NCBI RefSeq assembly: GCF_000430825.1
Contig: NZ_AUMT01000001.1
Span: forward strand, 366,497 to 430,496
Reading direction: 5' to 3'
DNA length: 64,000 bases
Origin: Chryseobacterium daeguense DSM 19388
Lineage (GTDB): Bacteria > Bacteroidota > Bacteroidia > Flavobacteriales > Weeksellaceae
Shown piece after piece: positions 18,070 to 27,401 of this stretch. The notes beneath the pieces are model-generated. The model had not been told where the DNA came from and searched no databases. It worked only from the letters and a program-made list of their open reading frames with translations. Made by a program: the position numbers and the translations under genes. Every line of letters begins with the position of its first letter. The stretch's first letter is position 1.

Positions 18070-18837
18070 CTAAATAAGATCAATTTTTCCTTTAAAAACC
18101 TGTTTTGCAGGACCTTCCAGCCAGATGTTCTGGAAAGAATTTCCGCTTTTTTCAGCATATACTTTAAGATTTCCACCTAAAGTTTTAACTTTTACAGAAA
18201 TTAGATTGTTATTTTGCAGAAAAGTTAAAGCCGAAGCTGTAACTCCTGTTCCGCAGCTGTATGTTTCGTCCTCAACACCTCGTTCATAGGTTCTTACGAA
18301 AATTTCATCATCCGTAATTTTTTCCACAAAGTTCACATTGATTCCTTTTTCCTTATAATTTTCGGAATTTCTGATGTCTTTTCCTTGTGCGAAAACATTG
18401 TAATTCACCAAATCTTCAACATATTTTACGTAATGTGGCGAGCCGGTATTCATTACCGTATCCGTTCCGTCATTGGAAATGGCTTTTACATCGCTCATTT
18501 TTAATTTTACAATCCCGTTGTGGATTTCAGCTTCATGCTCACCATCTATGGCAATAAATTTACAGTTTCCTTCAAAAATATCAAGGAAAAAAGCAAATGC
18601 AACCGAGCATCGGGCGCCATTGCCGCAAAAGCTTTTCGAACCGTCTGAATTATAATAATCAACTTCAAAATCATAGCCTTCTGCAGTATTGATTTTAATA
18701 AGACCGTCTGCACCAATTCCGAAACGGCGGTCACAAAGTTTTTGGATATCGGGAATTGAAAGATCATTCCATTCTCCGGAACGGTTGTCTATCATTACGA
18801 AATCATTTCCTGTACCCTGATATTTATAGAATTCCAT
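18070..18837 (-). CDS. dapF: diaminopimelate epimerase
   Basis: Converts LL- to meso-diaminopimelate for lysine and peptidoglycan. The 255-aa protein is read from the ATG at 18837 (MEFYKYQGTGNDFVMIDNR); an upstream in-frame ATG would add 18 residues not seen in the family. The two catalytic cysteines are visible: Cys77 in CGNGARCSVAF and Cys195 in ETYSCGTGVTAS, and GSPHYV is conserved. Its neighbour mltG also serves the cell wall. Cytoplasmic, PLP-independent. The call is secure. Confidence 0.96.
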   Translation of the reverse strand: MEFYKYQGTGNDFVMIDNRSGEWNDLSIPDIQKLCDRRFGIGADGLIKINTAEGYDFEVDYYNSDGSKSFCGNGARCSVAFAFFLDIFEGNCKFIAIDGEHEAEIHNGIVKLKMSDVKAISNDGTDTVMNTGSPHYVKYVEDLVNYNVFAQGKDIRNSENYKEKGINVNFVEKITDDEIFVRTYERGVEDETYSCGTGVTASALTFLQNNNLISVKVKTLGGNLKVYAEKSGNSFQNIWLEGPAKQVFKGKIDLI

Positions 18838-18839
18838 AT

Positions 18840-19078
18840 CTTGATTTAATATTTGCTTAAAAATTAATTTTTTTAACCATAAAAGAGACAAAGATATTTT
18901 CAGTATTATTTAGTAGAAACAAAAAATTCTCAAAAAGAATAAAAATCAAAGATTTTTTTAAACTAATGTGGTTAATAATAAACTTAAAATAACTAATGTG
19001 TTAATCTTTTGTTTTCTTTTATGGTTGAAAGTTTAATATTCTGCTTAAAATTGAACATGCAAAATTACTACAATTAAA
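18840..19078. other. AT-rich intergenic stretch between dapF and a lipoprotein gene
   Basis: Very AT-rich, with short direct repeats (CTAATGTGgTTAAT at about 18963 and CTAATGTGTTAAT at about 18992). It should contain the dapF promoter on the minus strand. No open frame of note. Confidence 0.4.
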
Positions 19079-19079
19079 A

Positions 19080-19108
19080 CAAAAACGAACAGTGTTAGCT
19101 GTCCGTTC
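19080..19108 (-). terminator. terminator of the pnuC-lipoprotein unit
   Basis: On the minus strand a 9-bp stem (aacggacag with one mismatch to cTGTTCGTT) is followed by TTTTTGTTTT, 18 bases past the lipoprotein stop. Confidence 0.65.
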
Positions 19109-19126
19109 TCTTATTTATAATCGTTA

Positions 19127-19777
19127 TTATCTAAATCCGCCTCCGCTTCTGTTCGAGTTGTTATTCTGCTGAGAAGAAGATGAGTTCTGCTGGGAGCTGG
19201 ACCCGGAATTTCTAAATCCGCCGCTGTTTGAATTCGAGCTGCTGTTATTAGACGAATTGTTCCTGAAGCTGCCACTGTTCGAACTGCTGCTGTTGGAAGA
19301 ATTATTTCTGAATCCGCTGTTGGAATTTCCGTTGGAAGAGTTATTTCTAAAACCTCCGCTGTTATTCTGGGGTCTCTGGGTATTCTGTTGATTTCTGAAG
19401 CTGCCGTTATTTTGCCCGCTGTTCTGTCTGAATCCGCCGTTGTTTGAGTTTCCTCTGAAACCGTTATTCGGTCTTGCGGAAGTCGTACCACCGGATGATC
19501 TTCTTTCTACATATACCTTTCTTCTTGAGTTATTATAATCGTAGTAATAATAAGGTACTCCGTTGTCGTAATAGTAATTAACATCATTTCGGTAATAATA
19601 CCCGTCATTCCCCCAATATCCGCCATTACCATAATATCCCTGAGGAGCATAATAATATCCGTTATTGTAATAAGGGTCTCCATAACCGCCACCGGCATAA
19701 GGATCGGAATAAACCGCACAAGATGTTAAACTAGCGATAGTTATGATGCTAAATGCTATTTTAAATAAATTTTTCAT
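19127..19777 (-). CDS. low-complexity lipoprotein with GFR/Asn-Ser repeats
   Basis: A 216-aa lipoprotein: signal peptide ending in LTSC, then a Tyr/Gly/Asn-rich segment (about 22-85: YYNNGYYYAPQGYYG, VPYYYYDYNNSRRK) and a C-terminal half of Asn/Ser runs punctuated by GFR or SFR motifs and ending in GGGFR. Such composition suggests an unstructured surface or envelope polymer-like protein. It starts 6 bp after the pnuC stop and is probably translated from the same mRNA. Other frames over the repeat are open only because of codon bias. Function unknown. Confidence 0.75.
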   Translation of the reverse strand: MKNLFKIAFSIITIASLTSCAVYSDPYAGGGYGDPYYNNGYYYAPQGYYGNGGYWGNDGYYYRNDVNYYYDNGVPYYYYDYNNSRRKVYVERRSSGGTTSARPNNGFRGNSNNGGFRQNSGQNNGSFRNQQNTQRPQNNSGGFRNNSSNGNSNSGFRNNSSNSSSSNSGSFRNNSSNNSSSNSNSGGFRNSGSSSQQNSSSSQQNNNSNRSGGGFR

Positions 19778-19783
19778 GACTTT

Positions 19784-20482
19784 TTATAAACTTTTTTTCT
19801 TTAAACTTTTTTTCCAATTAAGGTATCCGAGGATAGCCATTATAGTAAATACCAAATATTGCACCGAAGTGATTCCAAGTCCCTTATAAATCATCATCGG
19901 CATGCAAATAAAATCTCCGATGATCCAGAAAATCCAGTTCTCAATGCGCCTTTTGGCCATAAACCACATCCCGACTAAAAATATTGAAGTGGTTGCCACA
20001 TCCATCCAGTTTCCCCAATCCAGATGATACAGCCCCAGGTTAGCACCTTCCATAGAAAACTGATTATCAATATAAGGTTTGTAATAATAGATTACAGTTA
20101 CTAAGATTAAACTTAAGGCAAAAAGTAAAATCCCGTACCCCCATTCTTTTTTTGTAGTCCATGTAACATCCACATGAACGTGATCTTTTGAGTTCTTTGC
20201 CCAGAGAACCCATCCATATACACTCATTACAGTATAATAGACGTTAATCATACAGTCTCCCAGCAATCCGAAGTTAAATAATATATAAACATAAATAAGC
20301 GTAGAGACAATACCGGTAGGGTAAACCCAGATATTTTTTTTGATGGAAAAATAGACGCTCAGAATCCCGAATACTGATGCAAATGATTCTAGGAAAATCT
20401 GAAGCAAAGTGTAGCTTTCATAGGGCTTTACGAAAAGATCGTATACATTCATGTGATCAAAAATAAACAAAAATTCAGACAC
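19784..20482 (-). CDS. pnuC: nicotinamide mononucleotide/riboside transporter
   Basis: Inner-membrane facilitator for nicotinamide riboside uptake (NAD precursor). The 232-aa protein has seven or so membrane helices. Family landmarks are NIWVYPTGIVSTLIYVYI, NVYYTVMSVYGW and RIENWIFWIIGDFICMPMMIYKGL, which contains the NWxxW substrate-site region. The start is either 20482 or the ATG at 20452 (MNVYDLFVKPYESY), which would remove ten hydrophobic residues. I see no NAD or TPP riboswitch upstream. It is followed within 6 bp by the lipoprotein gene. Confidence 0.9.
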   Translation of the reverse strand: MSEFLFIFDHMNVYDLFVKPYESYTLLQIFLESFASVFGILSVYFSIKKNIWVYPTGIVSTLIYVYILFNFGLLGDCMINVYYTVMSVYGWVLWAKNSKDHVHVDVTWTTKKEWGYGILLFALSLILVTVIYYYKPYIDNQFSMEGANLGLYHLDWGNWMDVATTSIFLVGMWFMAKRRIENWIFWIIGDFICMPMMIYKGLGITSVQYLVFTIMAILGYLNWKKSLKKKSL

Positions 20483-20617
20483 CTGAAAATGATTTAAATA
20501 TTATGAAAATCAGTTTTTTAAATTTTTTCTTTTAAAATAAATGATTAAAGTTTATGAATAAACGTTAAGGTTTCTAAAATTTTTATATTTTCGTAAATCT
20601 TTAATAAATAATAAAAT

Positions 20618-22147
20618 ATGTCAAAAATTTGGGTTAAAAAACCAATGAGCGCGTATGAGGCTGATATCAAAAAGAGCCAGCTGAAGCGTGTTTTAGGAAA
20701 ATGGAGCCTTACTGCTATTGGGATCGGAGCTATTATAGGTGGAGGAATCTTTGTACTTACAGGAACGGGAGCTTATTATAATGCAGGACCTGCATTGGCG
20801 CTTTCTTTCGTAATTGCGGGGATTGCTTGCGTGTTTGCCGCTCTATGCTATGCGGAGTTTGCTTCTATTCTTCCGGTTGAAGGTTCTGCTTATGCGTATG
20901 CATACGGAACGGTGGGGGAGATTTTCGCCTGGATCATCGGATGGGGATTGATTTTGGAGTATGCTATGGGTTCAATGACGGTCGCCGTTTCTTGGTCCGG
21001 ATACTTTGGTAAGCTCCTCAAAATGTTTGGGCTGCACCTTCCGGATTATCTTACTACGGATCCTCAAACGTATATTGCAGCCGGAAACTCAGGTTTTTCA
21101 ATGAATTTACCTGCATTTTTGATCGTGTTATTTGTAATTTCGATACTTTTAAGAGGAACAAAGGGTGCTGCTAAAGCCAATAACTTTATCGTAATCCTTA
21201 AAGTTTCCGCTATTATATTCGTGATTATTGCCGGAGCTTTCTTCATCAACCCGGAAAACTGGACACCTTTCATTCCTGAGCCTACGGTAATTACAGAAAA
21301 CGGGGTTTCCCACACAGCCTACGGTCTGGGCGGGGTGGTAGCCGGAGCTTCTGCTATTTTCTTTGCTTATGTAGGATTCGATGCGGTTTCCACGCAGGCA
21401 GGTGAAGCTATTAATCCTAAGAAAGATGTACCTTTTGCTATCATTGCTTCATTGATTATCTGTACACTTTTATATATTTTAGTATCTCTTGTTTTAACGG
21501 GGATGATGCATTATACAGACTTTAACCCGCTTGGGAAATATCCTGATGCCATTAAAGCACCGGTAGCGTATGCATTTGATATTGCAGGCCAGGCTTGGGC
21601 CGGATATATCATTACAATTGCTGCAACGGTTGGTTTGATTTCTGTATTGATGGTAATGATCATGGGACAGTCCAGAATTTTCTTAGGAATGTCTAAAGAT
21701 GGTTTGATACCTTCTACATTTGCAAAAGTAAATCCTGAAACAGGGGTTCCAAGAAAAAACCTTATCATTTTAGGAATTGTAATCTCTGTTATTGCTTCTT
21801 TAACACCAATTAATGACCTTGCTCACATGACGAGTTTCGGAACACTATTCGCGTTTACAATGGTTTGTGTTGCAGTTTGGGTATTAAGAGTAAAAGAACC
21901 GAACCTGCAGAGAAACTTCAAAGTTCCTGCATTGCCGGTAATTGCCTGTGCGGGTATTGCGATCAACGTTTATCTGATTATCAACTTAAGCAAAGAGGCA
22001 CAAATGTATTCTCTGGCGTGGCTGGCAATCGGGTTTGTGATTTATTTCCTTTACAGTAAAAAACACTCTAAGCTTCAAAACGGAGGCTACGGTGAAACTT
22101 TCAAGGCAGAGCAGGAGCCTTTGGAAAAACCAGATTTAGATTTATAA
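20618..22147 (+). CDS. APC-superfamily amino-acid permease
   Basis: A 509-aa inner-membrane transporter with about 12 helices, related to the cationic amino-acid transporter (CAT/YfnA) group. The unwound helix 1 motif GIGAIIGGGIFVLTGTGA and the FFAYVGFDAVSTQAGEAINPKKDVPFAI segment in helix 6 are diagnostic. Its substrate could be a cationic or branched amino acid; the sequence does not decide. Monocistronic, closed by a strong palindromic terminator. Confidence 0.9.
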   Translation: MSKIWVKKPMSAYEADIKKSQLKRVLGKWSLTAIGIGAIIGGGIFVLTGTGAYYNAGPALALSFVIAGIACVFAALCYAEFASILPVEGSAYAYAYGTVGEIFAWIIGWGLILEYAMGSMTVAVSWSGYFGKLLKMFGLHLPDYLTTDPQTYIAAGNSGFSMNLPAFLIVLFVISILLRGTKGAAKANNFIVILKVSAIIFVIIAGAFFINPENWTPFIPEPTVITENGVSHTAYGLGGVVAGASAIFFAYVGFDAVSTQAGEAINPKKDVPFAIIASLIICTLLYILVSLVLTGMMHYTDFNPLGKYPDAIKAPVAYAFDIAGQAWAGYIITIAATVGLISVLMVMIMGQSRIFLGMSKDGLIPSTFAKVNPETGVPRKNLIILGIVISVIASLTPINDLAHMTSFGTLFAFTMVCVAVWVLRVKEPNLQRNFKVPALPVIACAGIAINVYLIINLSKEAQMYSLAWLAIGFVIYFLYSKKHSKLQNGGYGETFKAEQEPLEKPDLDL

Positions 22148-22161
22148 AAAATATACATTTA

Positions 22162-22190
22162 AAATCCACAGAATTCTGTGGATTTTTTAT
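22162..22190 (+). terminator. terminator of the permease gene
   Basis: Perfect 12-bp arms aaatccacagaa/ttctgtggattt are followed by TTTTATTTTTG. The tail of the T tract (TATTTTTG, 22189-22196) also resembles a -7 element for the gene starting at 22203. Confidence 0.88.
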
Positions 22191-22202
22191 TTTTGTTTAA
22201 TT

Positions 22203-23225
22203 ATGAAAAAGATTTTACCATTTTTATTCTTTTTTCTGGGCGTATTTTCATTTGCCCAGCAAATTGAAAGCTTTGAAACAATATTTAACGATAAAATCAG
22301 CATCCGCGCATTGGAAATCTATGACAACAAAGTCTGGTACAGCGGAACAGATTCTAAATTCGGTTTTATTGATTTAAAAAATAAAAGCCATCAAAAACAG
22401 ATTAAGTTATCCGAAAAGAAACTGCAGTTTCGCACATTAGCTCAGGATAAGAATTCATTTTATGCCATAAATATTGAGAGCCCGGCTTATTTTTTTAAGA
22501 TTGATAAAAAAAGTTTAAAGCATGAAATTGTTTATACCGATACTGCTAAAGCGGCTTTTTATGATGCTTTGGCTTTTTCCGGAAATAAAGGCATAGCTCT
22601 GGGAGATCCTTACGGAAAATGTATGAATATTGTCAAGACAGAAGATGGCGGAAAAAACTGGAAGGTTTTATCATGTGAAAAACCATTCGAAATTGAGGAA
22701 GGTGAGGCTGCTTTCGCTGCAAGCAATACAAATATCTTTATTCATAATAATGAGTTCTGGTTTGTAACGGGAGGTAAAAAATCAAGACAGTTTTATTCTT
22801 ATGATATGGGTAAAAAGCTCTTTGGTAAAGAAGTTCAGTTTGTAAACGGAACTTCTTCTACAGGAATTTATTCTATGGATATGGATCCTGTTACAAGATT
22901 TGGGATTGCTGTCGGTGGAGATTATACAAAACAAGAGGCAAACATCAATAATATTGCTACAACAAACAATGGCGGTGAAACCTGGCAAATCCAGGCTTCG
23001 GGCAAAAATGCGGGCTATACTACTTGTGTAAAAATAAAACCCGGTTCAAAAGGAAAAGAAATTATTGCAGTGGGCGATCAGCATATCAGCTATTCTTCAG
23101 ATTTTGGAAAAACATGGAAGAAAATTTCTGATGAAAAAGGATTTTTTGTTTGTGAATGGGTTGATGGAAATACACTTGTTCTTGCCGGAAAAGATAAGGT
23201 TTCTTTGATGAAATTAAAATTTTAA
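22203..23225 (+). CDS. exported BNR/Ycf48-like beta-propeller protein
   Basis: A 340-aa protein with a signal peptide (...FFLGVFSFAQQ). Asp-box/BNR-type repeats are seen at TEDGGKNWK, TNNGGETWQ and SSDFGKTWKK, spaced as blades of a propeller similar to Ycf48/photosystem-assembly-like and sialidase-type repeats. Sialidase catalytic residues are not evident, so it is probably a binding or scaffold protein in the periplasm. It is often annotated as an oxidoreductase, for which I see no support. Monocistronic as far as visible. Confidence 0.78.
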   Translation: MKKILPFLFFFLGVFSFAQQIESFETIFNDKISIRALEIYDNKVWYSGTDSKFGFIDLKNKSHQKQIKLSEKKLQFRTLAQDKNSFYAINIESPAYFFKIDKKSLKHEIVYTDTAKAAFYDALAFSGNKGIALGDPYGKCMNIVKTEDGGKNWKVLSCEKPFEIEEGEAAFAASNTNIFIHNNEFWFVTGGKKSRQFYSYDMGKKLFGKEVQFVNGTSSTGIYSMDMDPVTRFGIAVGGDYTKQEANINNIATTNNGGETWQIQASGKNAGYTTCVKIKPGSKGKEIIAVGDQHISYSSDFGKTWKKISDEKGFFVCEWVDGNTLVLAGKDKVSLMKLKF

Positions 23226-23300
23226 ATGTAAATTAAAGGTACTTCTCTGTAAAACGTTTTTCGATATTTGTTTGGTTAAATTTTAAATACAATTTTTTAA

Positions 23301-24197
23301 ATGAGAAATTTGAAAATATTCCTGCTGCTTATACTTCCTGCTTTTTTTTATACACAAAAAATAAGAGTTTTCATTCTTGCCGGACAATCGAACATGAATG
23401 GCTTCGGGTATAATAAAGATCTTCCGAATGATTTAAAAACTTTTAAAGATGTCTATATTTTTCAAGGAAATTCTGTTCCGGACGGTGATTTAAACGGGGG
23501 AATAGGAAAATGGGATATTTTAAAACCCGGGAACGGAACCGGATTTAAAACCGATGGAAAAACCAATGTGCTTTCAGACAGGTTCGGTTTAGAGCTTTCT
23601 TTCGCAAAAAAAATGAAAGAGCTTTTCCCGAATGACAAAATTGCATTAATAAAATACGCCAGGGAAGGAACTTCAATTGATACTTTAGCTGGTGCGAACT
23701 TTGGTTGCTGGGATGCCGATTTCAAAGGCAAAAACGGAATTAATCAATACGATAACTTTTTAAAAACCGTAAAAAATGCTTTAGCAGAAACAGATATTGA
23801 TGGCAACGGTAAAAAAGATGAGATCATTCCGTCCGGAATCCTTTGGATGCAGGGTGAAGGCGATGCAAGCTACACCGAAGAAATTGCAAATAATTATTAC
23901 AATCATTTGAAAATCTTAATGAATCAAATGAGAGCAGCTTTACTCACAGACGATTTACCTGTAGTTATCGGAAAAATATCAGACTCAGGGAAAAATGAAA
24001 GGGGAAAAGTGTGGCCAGCAGGTGAGCTGGTGCAATATGCTCAGGAAAAATTTGTTAAAAATGATAAAAAAGCAGCAATTATTCGTTCGACCGTAAAATA
24101 CAATTATGGAAACGATCCATGGCATTATGACAGCGCAGGTTATATTGATTTAGGGAAGAATTTCGCGGAAGCGGTATTTAGACTCATTATAAAATAA
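23301..24197 (+). CDS. SASA-domain carbohydrate esterase (sialate O-acetylesterase family)
   Basis: A 298-aa secreted SGNH-like esterase. After the signal peptide, FILAGQSNMNGFG carries the nucleophile Ser30 of the SASA family. GILWMQGEGDAS is the block III equivalent, and DPWHYDSAGY supplies the catalytic Asp/His (Asp272, His275). Members remove acetyl groups from sialic acid or xylan; which one applies here cannot be read. The insert DTDGNGKKDEIIP-like segment (DIDGNGKKDE) looks like a Ca-binding loop. Stand-alone gene. Confidence 0.88.
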   Translation: MRNLKIFLLLILPAFFYTQKIRVFILAGQSNMNGFGYNKDLPNDLKTFKDVYIFQGNSVPDGDLNGGIGKWDILKPGNGTGFKTDGKTNVLSDRFGLELSFAKKMKELFPNDKIALIKYAREGTSIDTLAGANFGCWDADFKGKNGINQYDNFLKTVKNALAETDIDGNGKKDEIIPSGILWMQGEGDASYTEEIANNYYNHLKILMNQMRAALLTDDLPVVIGKISDSGKNERGKVWPAGELVQYAQEKFVKNDKKAAIIRSTVKYNYGNDPWHYDSAGYIDLGKNFAEAVFRLIIK

Positions 24198-24251
24198 TTA
24201 GGATAGATAAAGCCTAATATAATTCATGATTTAAAATTCAGAAGTTATAGC

Positions 24252-24259
24252 TAATTTTG
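24252..24259 (+). promoter_or_regulatory. possible -7 element of hemN
   Basis: TAATTTTG matches TAnnTTTG, with the hemN ATG 46 bases downstream. No convincing TTG -33 box is seen, so this is tentative. Confidence 0.35.
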
Positions 24260-24305
24260 CAATGCGAAATTCACTGTAGAATTTTCTTATAAATTTAAAA
24301 TTTTA

Positions 24306-25664
24306 ATGAATTCTTTAATAGATAAATATAATATTCCCGGCCCCCGTTACACATCTTATCCTACAGTTCCTTATTGGGACGAAAGTTCTTTTTCTCCGGA
24401 ACAATGGAAGCAGAGTGTGATCAGGACCTTTAAGGAAACCAATGCAGAAGAGGGAATTTCTATCTATATTCACCTGCCTTTCTGCGAGGCATTATGTACT
24501 TTTTGTGCGTGCCACAAACGCATTACGAAACAGCACAGCGTAGAAATTCCTTACCTTGAAAGCGTGTTGAAAGAGTGGCAGCTGTACCTTCGGCTGTTTA
24601 ATGAAAAACCGAAGCTGAAAGAGCTGCATCTAGGGGGAGGTACGCCTACTTTTTTTTCGCCTCAAAATTTAAAAACCTTATTGGAAGGGATTTTTGAAAC
24701 GGTGGAAATTGCAGAACATCAGGAATTTTCTTTCGAAGGGCATCCGAATAATACTACAAGAGAACATCTTCAAACGTTATATGATCTGGGTTTCAGAAGG
24801 GTAAGCTTCGGGGTTCAGGATTATGATCCGAAGGTTCAGAAGGCTATCAACAGGATTCAGCCTTTCGAAAATGTGCAGAGAGTGACGGAATGGGCTAAAG
24901 AGATTGGTTACAGAGGAATCAGTCATGACCTGGTTTTCGGACTTCCTCACCAGACCTGGGAAGCCATGGAATATACCATCCGCAAGACCATGGAGCTAAA
25001 ACCTGATCGTCTGGCGTTCTATTCTTATGCTCATGTTCCGTGGGTAAAAGGTGTCGGGCAAAGGGGTTTCGATGAAAATGACCTTCCGAGTGGTGAAGAA
25101 AAGCGCCGTTTGTATGAAGATGGTAAAAAATTATTGGAAGATTTAGGATATATTGAGGTTGGGATGGACCATTTTTCTCTGGAGCATGATGATCTGTACC
25201 AATCGTTGATTCATAAAAAGCTGCACCGTAATTTTATGGGCTATACTTCCAGCAAAACCCAGCTGATGGTAGGGCTTGGAATGTCTGCTATTTCAGATTC
25301 CTGGTATGCTTTTGCCCAAAATGTGAAAACGGTGGAGGAGTATCAGAAAATGGTTGAGGAGGGCGAAATTCCGGTTGTTAAAGGACATATCCTGAATGAA
25401 GAGGACCTTACTGTAAGAAGACATATCCTGAATTTAATGTGTCAGCTTGAAACGACTTTTGATGTAAATAATTCTTTCCCGGAATTAGAAAACGCATTGG
25501 AAATGCTGAAGGAAATGGAAAGGGATGAGCTTGTGGAAATCAATGGACATCATGTTCAGATTACAGAAAAGGGAAGAGCTTTTACAAGAAATGTAGCAAT
25601 GGTTTTTGACCTGAGAATGATGAGGAATAAGCCGGAAACAAGAATTTTTTCAATGACGATATAA
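24306..25664 (+). CDS. hemN: oxygen-independent coproporphyrinogen III oxidase
   Basis: Radical-SAM enzyme of heme synthesis that decarboxylates coproporphyrinogen III without oxygen. The 452-aa protein has the [4Fe-4S] cluster motif Cys60-x3-Cys64-x2-Cys67 plus Cys69 (FCEALCTFCACH), the HLGGGTPTF second-SAM motif, and the N-terminal YTSYPTVPYW typical of true HemN rather than HemW. The C-terminal HemN domain (RRHILNLMCQLETTF) is also present. Stand-alone gene. The call is secure. Confidence 0.95.
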   Translation: MNSLIDKYNIPGPRYTSYPTVPYWDESSFSPEQWKQSVIRTFKETNAEEGISIYIHLPFCEALCTFCACHKRITKQHSVEIPYLESVLKEWQLYLRLFNEKPKLKELHLGGGTPTFFSPQNLKTLLEGIFETVEIAEHQEFSFEGHPNNTTREHLQTLYDLGFRRVSFGVQDYDPKVQKAINRIQPFENVQRVTEWAKEIGYRGISHDLVFGLPHQTWEAMEYTIRKTMELKPDRLAFYSYAHVPWVKGVGQRGFDENDLPSGEEKRRLYEDGKKLLEDLGYIEVGMDHFSLEHDDLYQSLIHKKLHRNFMGYTSSKTQLMVGLGMSAISDSWYAFAQNVKTVEEYQKMVEEGEIPVVKGHILNEEDLTVRRHILNLMCQLETTFDVNNSFPELENALEMLKEMERDELVEINGHHVQITEKGRAFTRNVAMVFDLRMMRNKPETRIFSMTI

Positions 25665-25775
25665 TTTTTTAAACAGCTATTAAACTTAATTTATGTTTAA
25701 AAAAAGAATATGTAAAATGAATTTTTAATTGTAGAATTAATAAAATTTCATCAGTTTTTTTCATTTTGCATTATT

Positions 25776-25805
25776 TAAAAAGCCCCAACCAAAAGATTGA
25801 GGCCA
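25776..25805 (-). terminator. terminator of the sugar dehydrogenase gene, minus-strand specific
   Basis: On the minus strand a 9-bp stem (gcctcaatc/ggttggggc) with two G-T wobbles and a tttt loop is followed by TTTTT. Read on the plus strand the same positions become A-C mismatches, so the hairpin works best for the minus-strand gene ending at 25825. Confidence 0.65.
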
Positions 25806-25824
25806 ATAAATATTTAAAATATTT

Positions 25825-27186
25825 TTACTTGATAATTAGTTTCTGACTGTAAGATTTAAGGTCTCCGGATTTTAAATTAATAAAATAAACCCCGGCTGGA
25901 AGACCTGAAATATTAATGCTGTTGTCATTTTCTATTTTTGCCGATTCTATTACTTTTCTACCCTCGAAATTGATGATTTCAGCGGAAATATTCTTGTCTT
26001 TTAAGCCTTCAATGAAAACTTTTTCTGAGGCAGGATTTGGATGAATTTTTATCTGACTTAAATTTTCGTTTTCCTGCGTTCCAAGCGTTGTGGAAGTTAC
26101 CCTGAATATTTTACCGTTGTTGACCGCAGCTACAAAGAGTTCATTTTGATTATTCACCCCAAAAGTTGAAAAATTATTGCCTGAAAATGCTGTTGTCCAG
26201 GTAATTGAATTGTCATTATTCAAGATTCCGATTTGTGTAGAGCAGTAATCCGCAAAAACATATTTGCCCTGTAAGGCCGGATATTGTGTTCCTCTGTAAA
26301 CGTAACCTCCTGTTATAGAACATTTTCCTCCAGAGTGGTCATAAACGGCAACAGGAAAGGTCATTGTTGATTGTGCAGCACAGCCTGCAGTATTGTAAGT
26401 GTTGTTACCTTCATAACACCTCCACCCGTAATTAACTCCGGCCTGCGTAAGGGGAACCCTGTTGATTTCTTCAAATTGTCCCTGTCCTACATCTGCGATC
26501 ATGACGTTTCCGGAAACAGTATCGAAATTGAATTTCCAGGCATTCCTCAATCCGTAAGCCCAGACTTCATCTGCTCCGTCTACCCCTACAAAAGGATTTC
26601 CCGGAGGAATATTGTAAGGCCCTGTAGAATTAATATCCAGCCTTAATAATTTTCCTAAAAGTGAGTTTTTGTTCTGAGCATTATTGTTCGGGTCTCCACC
26701 GCTGCCTCCGTCTCCCGTTACGATCCATAAATTGCCGTCCGGAGCAAAATGAATGCTTCCTCCATTATGATTATCAAACGGTTTGGATTGATTAATGATG
26801 ATTTTTTCAGTAGCCGGATCTGCTACATCGGGATTAGAGCTTCTGGTATACCGCGCCACCGTAATATTGCCGTCTGTGTCATTATAATACACAAAAAAAT
26901 ACCCATTGGTAGAGTATTGCGGATGAAATGCCAGTCCTAATAAGCCTCTTTCACCACCGTAGGTGATCTTTGAGCTTATATTCAGGAAGTTGGTGGGATT
27001 TACTGCGCCATTAGGCTGTACAATCTTAATGATACCGTTCTGCTGAACCACAAACAGCCGGCTGTCATTGGCATTTACAATCTCAACAGGGGCTGTAAAA
27101 CCGGTGGCAAATTCTTGCAGCGTAATATTCTGCGCGTGGAAAGTAATACAGGAAAAAAGACCTGCAAAAAAAAGTAGTTTTTTCAT
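25825..27186 (-). CDS. exported PQQ-type sugar (glucose/sorbosone) dehydrogenase with T9SS sorting domain
   Basis: A 453-aa secreted propeller protein. After the signal peptide the glucose/sorbosone dehydrogenase domain (about 25-355) shows FATGFTAPVEIV, GERGLLGLAFHPQY, NHNGGSIHFAPDGNLWIVTGDGG and DEVWAYGLRNAWKF, all signatures of soluble quinoprotein aldose dehydrogenases. The last 80 residues (IKIHPNPASEKVFIEG..., GVYFINLKSGDLKSYSQKLIIK) are a type A T9SS sorting domain, giving cell-surface or extracellular location. The actual sugar is unknown. Stand-alone gene with its own terminator. Confidence 0.9.
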   Translation of the reverse strand: MKKLLFFAGLFSCITFHAQNITLQEFATGFTAPVEIVNANDSRLFVVQQNGIIKIVQPNGAVNPTNFLNISSKITYGGERGLLGLAFHPQYSTNGYFFVYYNDTDGNITVARYTRSSNPDVADPATEKIIINQSKPFDNHNGGSIHFAPDGNLWIVTGDGGSGGDPNNNAQNKNSLLGKLLRLDINSTGPYNIPPGNPFVGVDGADEVWAYGLRNAWKFNFDTVSGNVMIADVGQGQFEEINRVPLTQAGVNYGWRCYEGNNTYNTAGCAAQSTMTFPVAVYDHSGGKCSITGGYVYRGTQYPALQGKYVFADYCSTQIGILNNDNSITWTTAFSGNNFSTFGVNNQNELFVAAVNNGKIFRVTSTTLGTQENENLSQIKIHPNPASEKVFIEGLKDKNISAEIINFEGRKVIESAKIENDNSINISGLPAGVYFINLKSGDLKSYSQKLIIK

Positions 27187-27364
27187 AATATTTTGATATT
27201 TAGTGTATTAAACAGAATGAAAATTTCATACCAATTAATCTTTGAAAAATTCATTATAATCTGCCGGAAAAATTATTAAATCTGAAATAAAAATAAGAAT
27301 GCCGATATATCTGAAAATAAACGATTTCTGTTGTTAAAAAATTCATAAAATACAAGAAAATGAT

Positions 27365-27372
27365 TATATTTG
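27365..27372 (+). promoter_or_regulatory. -7 element of secDF
   Basis: TATATTTG fits the TAnnTTTG consensus and lies 29 bases before the secDF ATG. The -33 region is only weakly matched. Confidence 0.45.
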
Positions 27373-27401
27373 CCGACTTAATTTAACGTAGTTATAACAA
27401 A

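Noticed and set aside
19111-19719. Two further minus-strand frames over the low-complexity lipoprotein
   Set aside because: They are open only because of the repetitive Asn/Ser/Gly codons and encode Thr/Arg/Ile-rich nonsense without any domain.
20483-20617. NAD or TPP riboswitch between pnuC and the permease gene
   Set aside because: No conserved riboswitch core could be recognised; the 135 bases are simple AT-rich promoter sequence for two divergent genes.
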